Positions 21,731-33,130 are shown, numbered from the stretch's first letter. The stretch is 64,000 nucleotides of DNA from Prorocentrum cordatum (GCA_963575745.1 CAUYUJ010007458.1:248001-312000); one strand, 5' to 3'. Numbers and translations are program-made. Notes: a model not told the origin generated them from the letters alone.

Positions 21731-22800
21731 CTGTTCATTTCGGGCCGAGCTATCGGCCCGCCTGGCGGCCATCTCGGCGGGTTTCTTCTCCATGGGAAAG
21801 TATTGGTACGCTCGGAGGATCGCCTACACCGAGCGACGAGCCGTGTTCCTGGCCAGGGTCGTGGGCCCTGCGTGCTCCGCCTGCGAGGCCTTCTTGCCGT
21901 CCCCCAGCCAGATTGACCAGCTCACGGCGCGGGTCGTCTTCTTCGGGCGCAAAGCTATGAGGGGTGCCGCGACGTCTTGGGAGGGGGGCCACGCTCGTTC
22001 GGTCCCTTCCGAGGCGGTCTTGAGGTATTGGCGGGTCCCTCCTCTCGAGATCGAGTTCCGTGTCAGACGCCTGCGGTGGTACCAGCAATGGGCTCGAGAG
22101 CCCGCACGACATCTAGGCGAGTGGGCCCCTCTCTTCGGGGACATGAACATCGAGAAAATGCGAGGCCTCCGAACCCTTACACCCGAGGGCCATCTCACGG
22201 AGACGGCGAACCCCTGGGCCATCCAGTACGTCAGGGACTTCGAGGCGCTTCGGAGGACGTCTGTGGACACTGAGGAGGATATGCGTTCCTGGTCAGGAGC
22301 CCCTTTGGAGTTTCTCGAGGAGGGGGACTTGCGGGACTGGTTCACAGAGCTGGACCTCTCGGTCGTCAGGGCCGCGTGGCTCTCGGTCAGCATCCCTCCT
22401 GCAGGCACTTCTGGTCCCCATCAAGAGGCACCACCTGAGACCCCCGCTGGACAAGGTGAGGGCTTTCGCTGCTCCATCGGGAACTGCGCCAAATGGTTCC
22501 TTACGAAACGTCAGTGGCTGGTTCACGTTCGGGCCGCTCATGGTTACAAAACCCTGTTGGCTGAGGCTGTCCAGGGCGCTTCGTGCTTCGTGTGTGGCAG
22601 CAGGTTCCAGTCTCGCAACTCGGCTTACAACCACGTGCTGGACTCGTTCGCGTCGGGCTTCTGCAAGGTTCAGCTCAGTACCACTCTCGAGCTCGCCCCG
22701 CCGACAGGCCCATTCCGTTGCCGACTATGTGAGGCTCAAGTTCTTTCCGAGCCTGCTCTCCATCTCCATACGCGCATCCATTTCGAGGACCTCCCGCTCG
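21668..22800 (+). pseudogene. Non-LTR polyprotein, RT thumb and C-terminal zinc fingers
   Basis: Continues the 18965 ORF in the next frame. RHLGGQV at 21702-21722 corresponds to the RT motif after the catalytic box, followed by a helical region (SFRAELSARLAAISAGFF). From 22470 come three zinc-finger-like units. The first is C-x4-C-x12-H-x4-H (CSIGNC to HVRAAH), the second C-x2-C-x12-H (CFVCGSRFQ), and the third C-x2-C ending HTRIH. Such a tail is known in several non-LTR groups and may bind nucleic acid. The frame stays open to 23990, but after about 22800 the next ORF is in a different frame and composition degrades, so I end the homologous part there. Confidence 0.75.
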
Positions 22801-22812
22801 TGCTTGGAGGTG

Positions 22813-23628
22813 ATGGATCTCGACGAGCCCAGCTGGGCGGTCGGGAAACGCAAGGGCCAGGGGACCAGCGACTCCAAGGGTGCCAAGCAGGCCCGATTGC
22901 TCGCGGAGCTCGGACAAGAGGCGCAGGCCAACCAGAAGAACGGCAAGGGAGGAGCGCTGGCGGCGCTCTTGGTTGTCCTCACGAGGCTCGCCCTCACCAA
23001 CGCGCGCGAGCTGGCCGAGGTGACTGGCGCCTGCTACACCTCGTACATGGTCGGGGCAGAGGTTCCGTTCGTCAAGGTGCTGCAGGAGACGGGCAAGACG
23101 TACGCCGAGAACTGCAAGGCCGACGGCAAGGACCACCAGCACGGCCCCCCCTGGCCGCACGTGTTCAAGGCGTTCATCAAGTGGGCCTGCAGCACGGAGG
23201 GGGCCAGCACGACTCCAGCGGCAGCGCAGACGGTGTTCCAGGACTACTGGCGGAAGGTCATCCTAGCCCCGTCGGCGCTCGAGACGCTGGCGATCCACTG
23301 CCGCCACTTCCGACTCAAGGCCTGCTGGTACGACAAGAAGAAGCTCACCAAGCCCGACAGGTTCAAGCTCCAGATCATGCTCGGCATCCCGCAGCAGGCG
23401 AACCCTTGGGGCGACGGCACAGCTTCACTGATGGAGGCGGTCCAGCAAACGGTCATGGCGGCAGGCACAGACAAGAAGGACCAGACCGTGCGCTTTCTCC
23501 CTGGGCCGCCGCCGAGAGGCGGTCTGGAGCGCGAGGCCTCCAAGCTGCTGGCGCAGCTTGGGATGAAGGACAAACCAGCGGCGGCGCCCGACGACAGGGA
23601 CAAGGACAAGGACGACGACGAGCTCTGA
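22813..23628 (+). CDS. Uncharacterised retroelement-associated ORF (271 codons)
   Basis: Starts at an ATG (MDLDEPSWAVGKRKGQG) in the third forward frame, just past the zinc-finger part, and ends with TGA after an acidic tail (DDRDKDKDDDEL). The N-terminus is hydrophilic and basic. The middle (residues about 45-180) is helical, with ALAALLVVLTRLALTNAREL, then GPPWPHVFKAFIKWAC, and FRLKACWYDKKKLTKPDRFK. I do not recognise a named domain. Small MDLD-type proteins with a similar layout appear in my memory of dinoflagellate LINE-like elements, so this may be an ORF1-like protein. ORF1 normally precedes ORF2, so either the order is unusual or a second element begins here. Confidence 0.6.
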   Translation: MDLDEPSWAVGKRKGQGTSDSKGAKQARLLAELGQEAQANQKNGKGGALAALLVVLTRLALTNARELAEVTGACYTSYMVGAEVPFVKVLQETGKTYAENCKADGKDHQHGPPWPHVFKAFIKWACSTEGASTTPAAAQTVFQDYWRKVILAPSALETLAIHCRHFRLKACWYDKKKLTKPDRFKLQIMLGIPQQANPWGDGTASLMEAVQQTVMAAGTDKKDQTVRFLPGPPPRGGLEREASKLLAQLGMKDKPAAAPDDRDKDKDDDEL

Positions 23629-24090
23629 GTCGACCTGCCCGTTTCAGGCTGCAATCCGTCAATGGCTCACGCCGTACCGCTGAGCTGTACCTCCAGGGCC
23701 GCCTCCCAGACGGAACCCTCCTCGCCCTCCAGGCTCGGACCCTCTCCCCGATCCTCGAGTACTCGGATGGGGCCCTGGAGGTTAGACTTTTCTTTAGGAC
23801 CCCCCCCCATTCAGGCCTCCCTCGGCGCAGAGACGCTCCAGAGGCTTTCGGAGGCCTCCCGCCAGCTTCGGCTGGCGGCGAGTTCCTTGGGCGAGGGTCG
23901 TCTCTCGGGTTCCCTGCGGACCTCGGACGTTTGGGCCGTGCCGCGCCGCGTCGAGGAGGGCTGAAAGGGGTTGTGCTGGGGTCGGTTTAATGCGTCGCCG
24001 TCCCTCGGCCCTGCTCAGTGGAGGGAGTGCATAGGCGAGCCCCCTAGGTGTTCCCGATTTGGGGGTCTCGTTCGTATGCCAGTGGAATCC
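23629..24090. other. Probable 3' untranslated region of the retroelement
   Basis: Two forward frames stay open here but neither has recognisable motifs. The position after the last ORF suggests 3' UTR. Confidence 0.35.
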
Positions 24091-24177
24091 CCCTGCAGGG
24101 CCCCACAGAATCTCGGGCCCCTCAAGTGGTTCTCGAACGCCCGATCCGCTTTTTGTTTTCCTTGTGGCCCTGCAGGG
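24091..24177. other. Stem-loop near the retroelement 3' end
   Basis: CCCTGCAGGGCCCCACA (24091-24107) pairs with TGTGGCCCTGCAGGG (24163-24177), leaving a loop of about 55 bases. A 3' stem-loop is a known recognition feature for some non-LTR reverse transcriptases. Function here is inferred only. Confidence 0.5.
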
Positions 24178-24239
24178 TGCGGTTGTCTCAAGGCGATTGA
24201 CTTCATCGGATCATCGGCGCTGCTCTGCTGCTCTGCTCT

Positions 24240-24375
24240 GCTCTTCCTCCACCTCCTCCTCCTCCTCATCTTCCTCCTCCTCCTCCTCCTCCTCCTCCTG
24301 ATCCTCCTCCTGATCCTCCTCCTCCTCCTCCTCACCATCCTCATCCTATTCCTCCTCTTCCTCCTCCCTCTGCTC
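24240..24375 (+). repeat. CTC/CCT trinucleotide array
   Basis: Interrupted (CTC)n with TGATCCTCC variants, about 135 bp, following the retroelement. Confidence 0.9.
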
Positions 24376-24948
24376 CTCTCTACCGAGACGAGGCGAGTTC
24401 ACGACCAACCTTAACTCAGGCCGCTCGCTGATCTGCAATTGGGCGTGAAGTCCACCTCGCCCTACCGCGCGGACGAAAAAAACTTAAAATTCACGACCTG
24501 TCCCAACTCAGACCAGTAGTCGGAATTGCACTGTTCCTGCACTCGGTCTCCTGACTGCTGCGCGGTTGCGCAGGCGCGGTGGTGCGGTTGCACTTTAGGA
24601 AGCTAGGTGAGAACATACCAACGCCCCCGCACGTCCAGATAATATTGAGGCGGCGGGAAATCTCGCCAACAATTTGCGAAACCCGAGAACCGACGTGAAC
24701 GACGAACAGAAACGGGTCTTACGCGAGATGGCACAACGACTCTAGGCGGTGGCGTGCGCGGTCCGCCAAGGGGGCACGCCACATTGTAAACGAGGGCGCT
24801 CACGCGCGACCTTACCCGAGAACCTGACGAGTCAATGTCCGTGCAGACGACGCACCGCTCACGTGACGCAAAAGCGACGAGGATCGCCGCAAGTGGCAAC
24901 GAACCCGTCGCAGGCGCCAATGTTTTTCATAACAATGCAGGCGAGTTG
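24376..24948. other. No gene recognised
   Basis: Mixed sequence; nothing supported. Confidence 0.3.
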
Positions 24949-24949
24949 C

Positions 24950-25140
24950 GGATGGGTCGTCGGCGGGTCGGCGGGCGTGACGCCGGGCGGGTCGCGGGTG
25001 GAGCGCGGGTATCTCGCGGGGCAGGTCGCGGTTGGGTCACGGGGCGGTCCGCGGGTGGCTCGAGGGGGGGGGGGGGTCGCGGGGTGGGTCGCGAGGTGGG
25101 TTGCGGGTGGCTCTGAGGGCGGGTCGCGGGGCGATACAGG
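24950..25140 (+). repeat. Degenerate GGGTCGCGGGTGG minisatellite
   Basis: Loosely repeated GGGTCGCGGG, GCGGGTGGCTC and GGGGCGGTC units over about 190 bp, including a 12-nt G run at 25065-25076. Confidence 0.75.
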
Positions 25141-25654
25141 CGACTAGACAAGACAACGAACCCGCCCCGCGGAACCAGCCCCGCCGCACACCCTGACACA
25201 CGCACGCGCCGTCAAAACACGCCATTGAGAATACACCTTCAAACATCAGTCTTTTCCCGCGCCAGCCTTTGCAACGCTCGCTCCAGCCCGCTCACGCTCC
25301 GCACTGGCTGAGCCTGCATCGACTACGTGCAAGAGCCAGCCGAGCGACCGGCAATTTCAGCTACACCTCCAAACATCACTGCGCAACCATCAGTCCGCAC
25401 CAGAAAACACGCACGCGTGGGACTCTGGCCGTCACGGGACCTCTTCGCATCGGCGCTGGATTTTGACACATCGGGGTGCTGCGGTGCCCCGTGCGCCGAG
25501 AGATCTCCCAGGAATGTGTGATCCTCGCGCGCGCGGGCGCAGTGCCCTGCACACGCCCCGCAGTCCACGCCGAAACATAAGGCTGAATAGGACGGCGGAT
25601 GCAGCAGGGCTCGGTGTCAACTAATGGGAGCCTCCCACACCATCTTGTCGACTC

Positions 25655-25775
25655 TTGCGAATCGACGCTAATCGACGCTACATCGACGCTGATCGACGCT
25701 AATCGACGCTAACCGACGCTAAATCGGGGCTATCTCGTCGACTCCCAGACGCTGATCGGCGCTCATCGACACTGG
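25655..25775 (+). repeat. 10-bp tandem repeat (AATCGACGCT)
   Basis: About eight clear units of AATCGACGCT and one-base variants (CATCGACGCT, GATCGACGCT), followed by decayed units to about 25775. Confidence 0.85.
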
Positions 25776-26738
25776 AGACGGAAGTCAGAAGGCACACCAA
25801 GCTCCCATGATTTGCTACCGAAGCAGAGGGAGATCTCGCGCAAACGCACTCGCACACGAACTTGTCCCCCGTCGATGCGGCGAAGCATGCGCGCAGTCAC
25901 GGCTCTGTGCGCCGTGACGTCACCACAGCATGCTCTGGCCTTCTCGACTGCACGTGGGTGCGTCGCGTGTCGCGGCCTGCCGGAACCGGAAGATTCGACA
26001 GACTTCGACGTCCGAACAGACTTCGACGGGTCGCCACTCATGGCGCCGAGCTGGCGCGAAAGCAGAAACCACCACAGAAGCCTAAGACATGCTGCCTCTC
26101 CTGGTCAATTGTTGGCCGTGGCTATACACACGAGCGGCCATTTGGGAAGGATCTGGCGCCAACGGAGCGCGAGAGGACAAATGAGTATCAGCCTCCTGAT
26201 CTCAACCTCCTCGCCCTCCTTTTTCCTAGGGAGTCCTGAACACTTATGGGGCTTCCCGAAGATTCGTAGGGCCTTCCTTCTCAGACCTACTAGGGCTTCC
26301 TGGCTCAGAGAGACGTGGACACCCTCGTCGCCATCGTGCGCGACGGCTTCCTCGAAGGGTGTACGTCTTTGTGCACGATTCCGTAGTACAGGTCTGCCAA
26401 CGCCTTTGCCATTGACAACTCGCGGTCGCAGTGCTGGACAGAAAACGCAAGCGGACTCTCCGTGGGCCTCCTGGGGAATCCCCAGGTGAGCGTTCTGATG
26501 TTCGATCCCCAGGCCGATCGGCAGAACAATGCATCAAAAAACGATCCCCGGACATCCTCAGCCCCCTTCTTGTGTGTAGCGGAGCAGGCCCCGGGACTCT
26601 CGACCTCACCCCTGGCTCTTGCATGACCTGAAGCCGCGGATTGCGTCTTCACGGGCCAGAGCCCCACAGCGACGATCACATTGCTTCATTCGTGACGACT
26701 GCGAGCGTCATGGGGCGGGAGGGAGGGGGCGGGTGTAA
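25776..26738. other. No gene recognised
   Basis: About 1 kb without supported features. Confidence 0.3.
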
Positions 26739-26898
26739 AGGGGCCCTGGGACACACAAATAAATAGACACAAATCCCAGGGTTCCGCATACTTTCCAATA
26801 TTTTCAGGGCAGGGTTGTCGTCGTACCACTCCCCATATTTCCCCATATTTTCCTGAGGGTCGACGACGAACTGTGTCTGTGTGTTTTTCCCCTCCTGA
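26739..26898 (+). mobile_element. Short interspersed element, family A, copy 2
   Basis: About 160 bp. Same start (GGGGCCCTGGGACACACAAA), internal CATATTTTCC units and end (TGTGTCTGTGTG..CCCCTCCTG) as 415-571. AAAGG occurs at both edges and could be a target duplication, but the other copies do not confirm it. Confidence 0.75.
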
Positions 26899-27340
26899 AA
26901 GGTGGGGGGGGGGCATAACGTAACACCCCCGCCCCCCACCGTGACAGACTGTGGTGCCGAACGCACTGCGGCAAAACCGGGAACGGACTGGGAAGGGGGG
27001 GAGCGTTACGATATGGGGGGGGGCAGGGGTAAATTATGGCCCAGAGGGGAAACAAAGACGCTCTCGACGGCCCGAGGAAGCCAGCCCCACGAGGAAAGCA
27101 GCTGTCTTGATGCTACCACTGCGCCTTCAGGCTCTCCCTGGGCACTCTGCCAGGCTGGGCGGCGTGCCACATGGAGTGCGCGGACTGGCCGGCCGGGGCC
27201 CTCGCAGGGCGGGCGGGGCTGGCGGACGCCCGCTGGGCGCCGGGCACAGCGGTCGCTGCGAGGGCCTGCTGAGCGCCGCCCAGATCAGGCAGAGCGCCTC
27301 GAAAGTGGGAGGGAGGGGGAACTCGACGGGGGAACCTTGA

Positions 27341-27500
27341 AGGGGCTCCAGAACACACAAATAAATACACACAAATAAAAGTATTCCCTATATTTTCCCA
27401 TATTTTCGGGGTTTCTGTCTTCCCCCCCACTTCCCATATTTTCGCATATTTTCTGGGGAATCGAGGATTCATTGTGTCTGTGTGTTTCTTTTCCTCCTGA
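27341..27500 (+). mobile_element. Short interspersed element, family A, copy 3
   Basis: Third copy of the family, 443 bp after copy 2 and in the same orientation. Starts AGGGGCTCCAGAACACACAA and ends TGTGTCTGTGTG..TCCTCCTGA. The middle is closer to copy 1 (CTTCCCCCCCACTTCCCATA) than to copy 2. Confidence 0.75.
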
Positions 27501-27717
27501 AACCTGGTCTGCATGTGCCCGTGGGCACTTGCCGAAAGGGAGGGGGGGGGGGTCCTCAGTCTTGATGGGGGGGGCACCTGCGAGCTTGACTCCTGATGTC
27601 TCTTGGAGGAGCTAGCTGATAGCCATGTGCCGATGGTTCGCCGGACCGACCGAAGAGCAATCCACCGAAGAAAGCCTTTTCCACGACGCGCAGAAGTGCA
27701 ACCTGCGTTTTCAACAC

Positions 27718-27910
27718 GGGCCCAGCCAACCCCTGCTGACACGAGCGAGGAAACGACGATCGAGCAGCCCGTCGGGAGAAAAAGGGCGATCGAGAATCAG
27801 GAGCCAGGCCAGCCCTGCCGATACGAGCGAAGAAAGGACCATCGAGCAGCCAGTCAAAAGAGCAGGGCGACAGGGAATCGGGGCCTGGCCAGCCCAAGCG
27901 ATACCACTGG
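27718..27910 (+). repeat. 81-bp tandem repeat, about 2.3 units
   Basis: GACACGAGCGAGGAAACGAC at 27738, GATACGAGCGAAGAAAGGAC at 27820, and the start of a third unit at 27900. The length is near a multiple of three and forward frames stay open, but I found no protein family. Confidence 0.6.
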
Positions 27911-28540
27911 CGCACTGAAATGCAAGCACGCGCCAAAGATGCTCCAATCCATTGTTGAGGGAGAACACGGTACAACAGAAACTTTCGGACATTATCTTTG
28001 AATATTTTGATTATTTCATCTGCGCTGAAACCCCATCCCTGGCGCCCAGAGCGCGACAGGGGCGGCGCGGGAGGCGCCGCCAGGAGGTTTCACCGCAGAT
28101 CCAAGAAATCTGCTCGGAGCTCTGAAGGCTTTTGTTTGTGCCGATTGTTCGTCTTCGAAGCGTCCCGTCCCCAGTCCTCTCCTCACAGGTCCCCGCAGAT
28201 GTGCATCTCTTCACTGCTGCGAGCGGCTGGATGGTCCCACGGGCCTGCATGTGGAGGGCCCTGTGATCCAAGAACTGCGCATCAACAAACTGATTAGCAA
28301 GCGTCCTTCCACTCTATCCCCTCCCTGTTGTGCATATAACCCGCGTGCTTGTTGAAAAAACTAGAACGGCGGTTTCCCGAGGCACTATGAAACCATGCGT
28401 TGTCCTGCATGCCGGCACCCATGTGATTTCAGTTTCCAATGCGTCTCATTCAATGTTCTTCATCACTCAACGTTGCACCGCACCATGATATCCACATGCG
28501 ACCCGCAAACAGCAAGCGTGTATCACTATATCAATAGCGG
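27911..28540. other. No gene recognised
   Basis: Mixed sequence; nothing supported. Confidence 0.3.
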
Positions 28541-28544
28541 CAGC

Positions 28545-28815
28545 AGCAGGAACCCATAAGAACCCACTGCAACCTATAGCCACCGAAGCGGCGACTGGAA
28601 TGTGCGCCGGCCATGGGAAAATACACTGGAACCCAAGCGGAGGGCAAAAAAACGTCACTCGTACACATTAGCACATCGGAATCCAAGCGTCGACCAGAAA
28701 GCGCGCTCTCCACACGAAGCCATAAGAACCCAGGCAACGACAGGAGAGCGCCCCGCCCACAGGCATCCCATGGAACTGGTGCCAACCATAGAAGCCACAG
28801 GAATCCAAGAGGACG
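28545..28815 (+). repeat. Loose GCCATAAGAACCCA repeat
   Basis: Variants such as ACCCATAAGAACCCA, GAAGCCATAAGAACCCA and GAAGCCACAGGAATCCA recur at irregular spacing. Weakly supported minisatellite. Confidence 0.45.
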
Positions 28816-29290
28816 TTTTCCTGTGAACTCCGGAAGGTCGACTTTGCATAGAGGGAGGTGCGGGGGGGGGGGGGAGGCCAGGCAGAACATCTGAACTTCA
28901 CGCAAGTCAGAGCTGTTATAGAAGGTTGCGGAGGGGGGGGAATGCCACGCAAGTGAACTTGCCTGGGCCTGAACAAAAAATCATCACGGTGGTGGCCCGA
29001 AGGTGTTCCAGACAGAGAAGCGCCTTCCAGGAACCCATCGGATTGTACAAGAGCCCTGGCGGCGACCGGCAGTGGCGCCGTACCCTCGGGGAGGATATCC
29101 TTCAGAGATCAAACTGGACCAACTTCGGGGAGGTCTCAGGCGAGTGCTTTCATGGACAAAGTCGCGCTCCTACCTATTGCGTTCAAACTTCAGGATGACA
29201 AACATGTGATGGATCCTCAAGCGTCGAATGAGATCCCCAGGGCCCTCGAGACGCCCCAGGTGTCACTGCAAAACGTTCAGTTCCCCTTCC
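28816..29290. other. No gene recognised
   Basis: Mixed sequence with short G runs. Confidence 0.3.
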
Positions 29291-29292
29291 CT

Positions 29293-29382
29293 CTATCTCT
29301 CTCTCTCTCTGATTTGTTGTTCTCTCTCTCTCTCTCTCACTTTCTCTCGATCTCTCGATCTCTCTCTCTCTCTCTCCCAATC
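29293..29382 (+). repeat. CT microsatellite
   Basis: (CT)n and TCTCGATC-interrupted runs over about 90 bp. Confidence 0.9.
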
Positions 29383-29635
29383 CCGTCAAACTACTCATTG
29401 ATGTCATCATCATTTGCCTTCTCCTCCTTCTTTCTGTGCCCTGATCCCGGCTTCCCGTGCACCTCATGTTATCAATATATTCTCCCTTCCTCAAATTCTT
29501 CATGGGCGATATACGGGCTGACCGCGGATGTGACGCAAGCTATACGCAATTGTTGTAACACATGCCACGTGAGCTGCGTAATCAGATGCCCAGACGAGTG
29601 CCTCTGGGGCAATACGCCCGTGGAGTCAGAGTAGC

Positions 29636-29745
29636 GCGGCCTCCAAGACGCCCAAGAGGCTCCCCAAAGCATCCCAGATGCCTTTTCAAAAGCCCTCCAA
29701 GAGGCCCCCGAAAAGCACCCCAAGAGCCTCTCATGTGCGTCCAAG
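29636..29745 (+). repeat. Degenerate CCAAGANGCCC array, copy 3
   Basis: Short version of the arrays at 6.6, 18.2, 52.6 and 55.4 kb: CCAAGACGCCCAAGAGGC, then CCAAGAGGCCC and CCAAGAGCC units. Confidence 0.6.
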
Positions 29746-32700
29746 AGTCTCCTCACCCCAAAAATAACTTCCGCGATCGTCTCACACACTTACTCCTCGT
29801 GGGGGCCGGCTTAATGGCGCAAGCTACTTGAATAAGAACAGCGAAGTGTAATAGATTCACCATTCAATATCGTATGTGCCAAGCGATGTCCAAGGCAAGT
29901 CGCGCGACCAGGCTCCCACACAAATCAACAGGTCCCAGGCACGTACTTTACACATACGCATATATGTTGTGCGTGCGTGGTTGGGGGGGGTCGGGGCGAG
30001 GAACGGGGTAGGAGGAAGGGTAGAAGAATGAACGGGGGGGGGGTACTAGGAAAGGGCAGGGTGGCGGTCGAAATCGGAAAGGTCGTGGGCAGACAGACCG
30101 CGGGCGAGGGCCGATAGGGGAACGGTCCCAGGGAAGGCCCCCCCCCACAGCAGTCGCTGCCAATGAGGGCGGGCGGGGACGACCACCAGGAGCAGAGGCA
30201 CTGGCAGCATGAGAAGGGGAGACCACAAAACGAGAGCATGAACCGAACATGGCGATGAGCAATGAGGGCAGGGGGGAAGCCGTCAGGGAGGAAGGGGAAC
30301 GACCAAAAAACGAGGGGGGGTCACATGGCGAGGGACAGACTGTATGTCTGCGCGAAGGAGGAGGGAAGCGAAGAGGAGAAGATGAGACAGAGTGAAGAGG
30401 AGAAGCAATGGCAGACACGAGGTGACACGGGGACGGGATGATGGACGATGTGCGGAAGGGATCGGATGATAACAACCATCAGGATGGTGAGGGGGGCGGA
30501 TGAGAAGAACTGGCGATTCTCCTGTGGGCATGCGCAAAACGTGATTCACGAAATGGCCAGAAACCGATCTGTCTATTTTGATCCCATCGATCGCAGATAG
30601 TACTGCGCCCAATTGGCATGGCGAGGCACGGTGGCAAACTGGAGAGGGGTCTACGGGCGGCACCGTTGAGCTCATTAATGATGCCTGCCGCCTCCGACTC
30701 CCAATGTGTCAGCCGTGGAGCGAGACGCTAGCAGGTTGCTTGTTCGGGCCTGCCACTGAATGCTCGCAGGAAGACACTCGCAACCCAGATGGGGTAGAGG
30801 GCGCCCCCAAAAGGCACCATGGCCAACACTCGCTCGAAGGTACTACGCGACACCGCCGAGCACACGAAGCCGCTCGCTTCCACCCCTTCCTCCTCGGAAC
30901 CCACGCTTCATGACGGCGCAGGTCCACGTCTGCACCGCGCCACGATAATGAACGCCAACTCCAGCCCCGTATCACGGAAAAGGATCGCGAGACGGGTGAA
31001 CATGGAACTTTGACGCCATATCGACCAAATCGCCCTTCCCGAAATCCATGCAAACATGTCGCCGGAATTGCCCTTCGGGCCCTTCGAATCCGAAACGCAG
31101 GGCCAGAGAAAAACCGTGTATACACATCTATGTATATGTACGCGTGAAACACTGCAGCACCACACGATGTCTGTGCATCCCCCTGTCACAGGGAGAGAAG
31201 GATAGAGGCTAATAGTTCAGATCGGGAGTCCACGTTCGCAATGCCATTGGAGCTCTTACCTTGGAAGACATCCATCATCGCCCCGGACTGACAGCATCAG
31301 TCATGAAAAGCCCAACTCGTGCGCGTCCAACGTTCAGCGATTGAGCTCGGCCACCTTGTGTGAACCTGATTCATGAGTGAAGACATCAGCCACCTGTGTC
31401 CCCTTGTTGAATGGGAAACTTCGACCCCTGTCCCACACACAGCAAAGTAAAACCGAAATCGGCGTTGATAGTACTGATGCTGTCGGCAGAGCAGAAAAGG
31501 GACTTATGCCGAAAAAGAAACACTTTGTGTTGGGGTGGCCTGGGGCGAAGCGGGGACGAAGGATTGGAGAGGAGGAGCGGGCGAGGGAGGAAAGTAGAAG
31601 CTGCGGAGGAAGAGGGGATCAAGAGCCAAAGCGTGAGCAAAGAGGATGGAGGGGTGGGGAAACTGGCCAACAACGGAAAATCCAGGATCCACAGTACGGG
31701 GCCAGGAATTCGTAGTACGAAACCACGGACTCCGAATAACCCAAGAAACTTGTAAAAACACCCCGAAATATGGATATTGGGCGGACTGAACTTTGCCCCA
31801 AGATCCTCGAGGGAAAGTCGGGCCCCTCGTTGGGTGAGCTACTATGCATCTCCGCCTTCCCGCGAGTGGCGAGGAAGAAACAACACTGTCGATTGAAACA
31901 GAAGTCGGGGAAGAGTCAGCCGACCCCCGGCATAGACTGGGAATCTAAGGGCGCGCCGTTGTCATGCTTAGCGCAAGCTCGTACCAGAACGTACGGGGAA
32001 GCATCATGGAATGACTTCTGGTTGTTGTACTGGGGGCAGGGGTCGAAGTTGTTCACCTGATTTTGCTGGCGCGTACGAGGGGGTAGCGAAAAGAGGTGGC
32101 CCTCCAAACGGGCAGAGGGGGCTTCACAGAAGCCCTCTCAGCTTCAAAGAAGACGTCTTCAAAATACTCTGGGCTATTTTAAGACGGTCCCTGCTTTCTA
32201 GGCAGCCCCGCAACTTCTTAGAAGGCAACCACCCTTGCTTGACTCCCTTGTGCGCGCCGCCAAGACTCGCCCCATGCACGCAATGTACGGCAAATTCGTA
32301 TCGTGCCGACTTCGGCGCTGGTGCCTAACAACACGGCGATCGTTCAACCTTGGCGATCGGCCGTTTCCGAAATTCCAGTTCTTTCAACGAACGCCGGCGG
32401 CGGGGTCCCCGCCAATCGAACCGACGCGAACATACCGCAAACGAGCAAACAGACAGCCGCGGGGGTAGGGCTCGGGCTTCGCCACGTGGCCCGACGAATT
32501 CCGGACCCACTCCCCGCCGCCCATCGAGCTGCCTGAATCGTTGATCGGAGAGGGTGGGGTGTGGATCTCGCCGCCGATCCATGGTCATGCCGCTGTTCTG
32601 CCTCGCCTCTGGGAAGCGGGGGCGCCTCCCCCTCGAAGGCTGCCGCCGCCCCGCGCCCATCGTTGAACATCCTTCCCGCCCTCACCGTGATTCGCAAGGC

Positions 32701-33130
32701 CGGACAGACTCCAACAGTTCTGAACACCGTGCGGGGGGCTGGGCGTGGGGGGGGGACCGCCTCGGCGATTGACCCACAAGCTGTGCAGCCCTACGACCTC
32801 GGCCGAAGCGCCGTGGGCCCCTGGGGAATCTGCACGGTAACGATGCCGCTCCTCTCCCAGGGCGGGTGCGCTCTGACCAGAATGTCGCAGCGAATCCAAC
32901 CGTGGCGACGAGACCCGTCCTACCAGGAGGGCCCGACGAGATGAAAACGAGGCAAATGTAACAGATTCGGTACTCCGAATTTCTGATTGACCAACCGGGG
33001 GGCGACAAACGTGACAACGCGGCGCGGCCCCCCCCCCCCCCGGCACCACCCCCCCATCCCAGCGGGGAAGGGATCGAACCCCAGACCCCCCTTGGCACCC
33101 CCGCGGAAGCGCCGCGGCCAACCCCCGAAG
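29746..33130. other. About 3.4 kb without a recognised gene
   Basis: Mixed sequence with G runs (30037-30044) and a second copy of the TCTGACCAGAAT repeat at 32860-32935. The many overlapping frames show no family motif or preferred strand. Confidence 0.35.
32860..32935 (+). repeat. Dispersed repeat, copy 2 (TCTGACCAGAAT type)
   Basis: Partner of 17215-17290: GGTGCGCTCTGACCAGAATG followed by GCGAATCCAACCGTGGCGAC. Confidence 0.6.

Noticed and set aside
25655-25775. Origin-type iterons
   Set aside because: The 10-bp AATCGACGCT repeats lack any replication-protein gene or AT-rich unwinding region nearby. Treated as a minisatellite.
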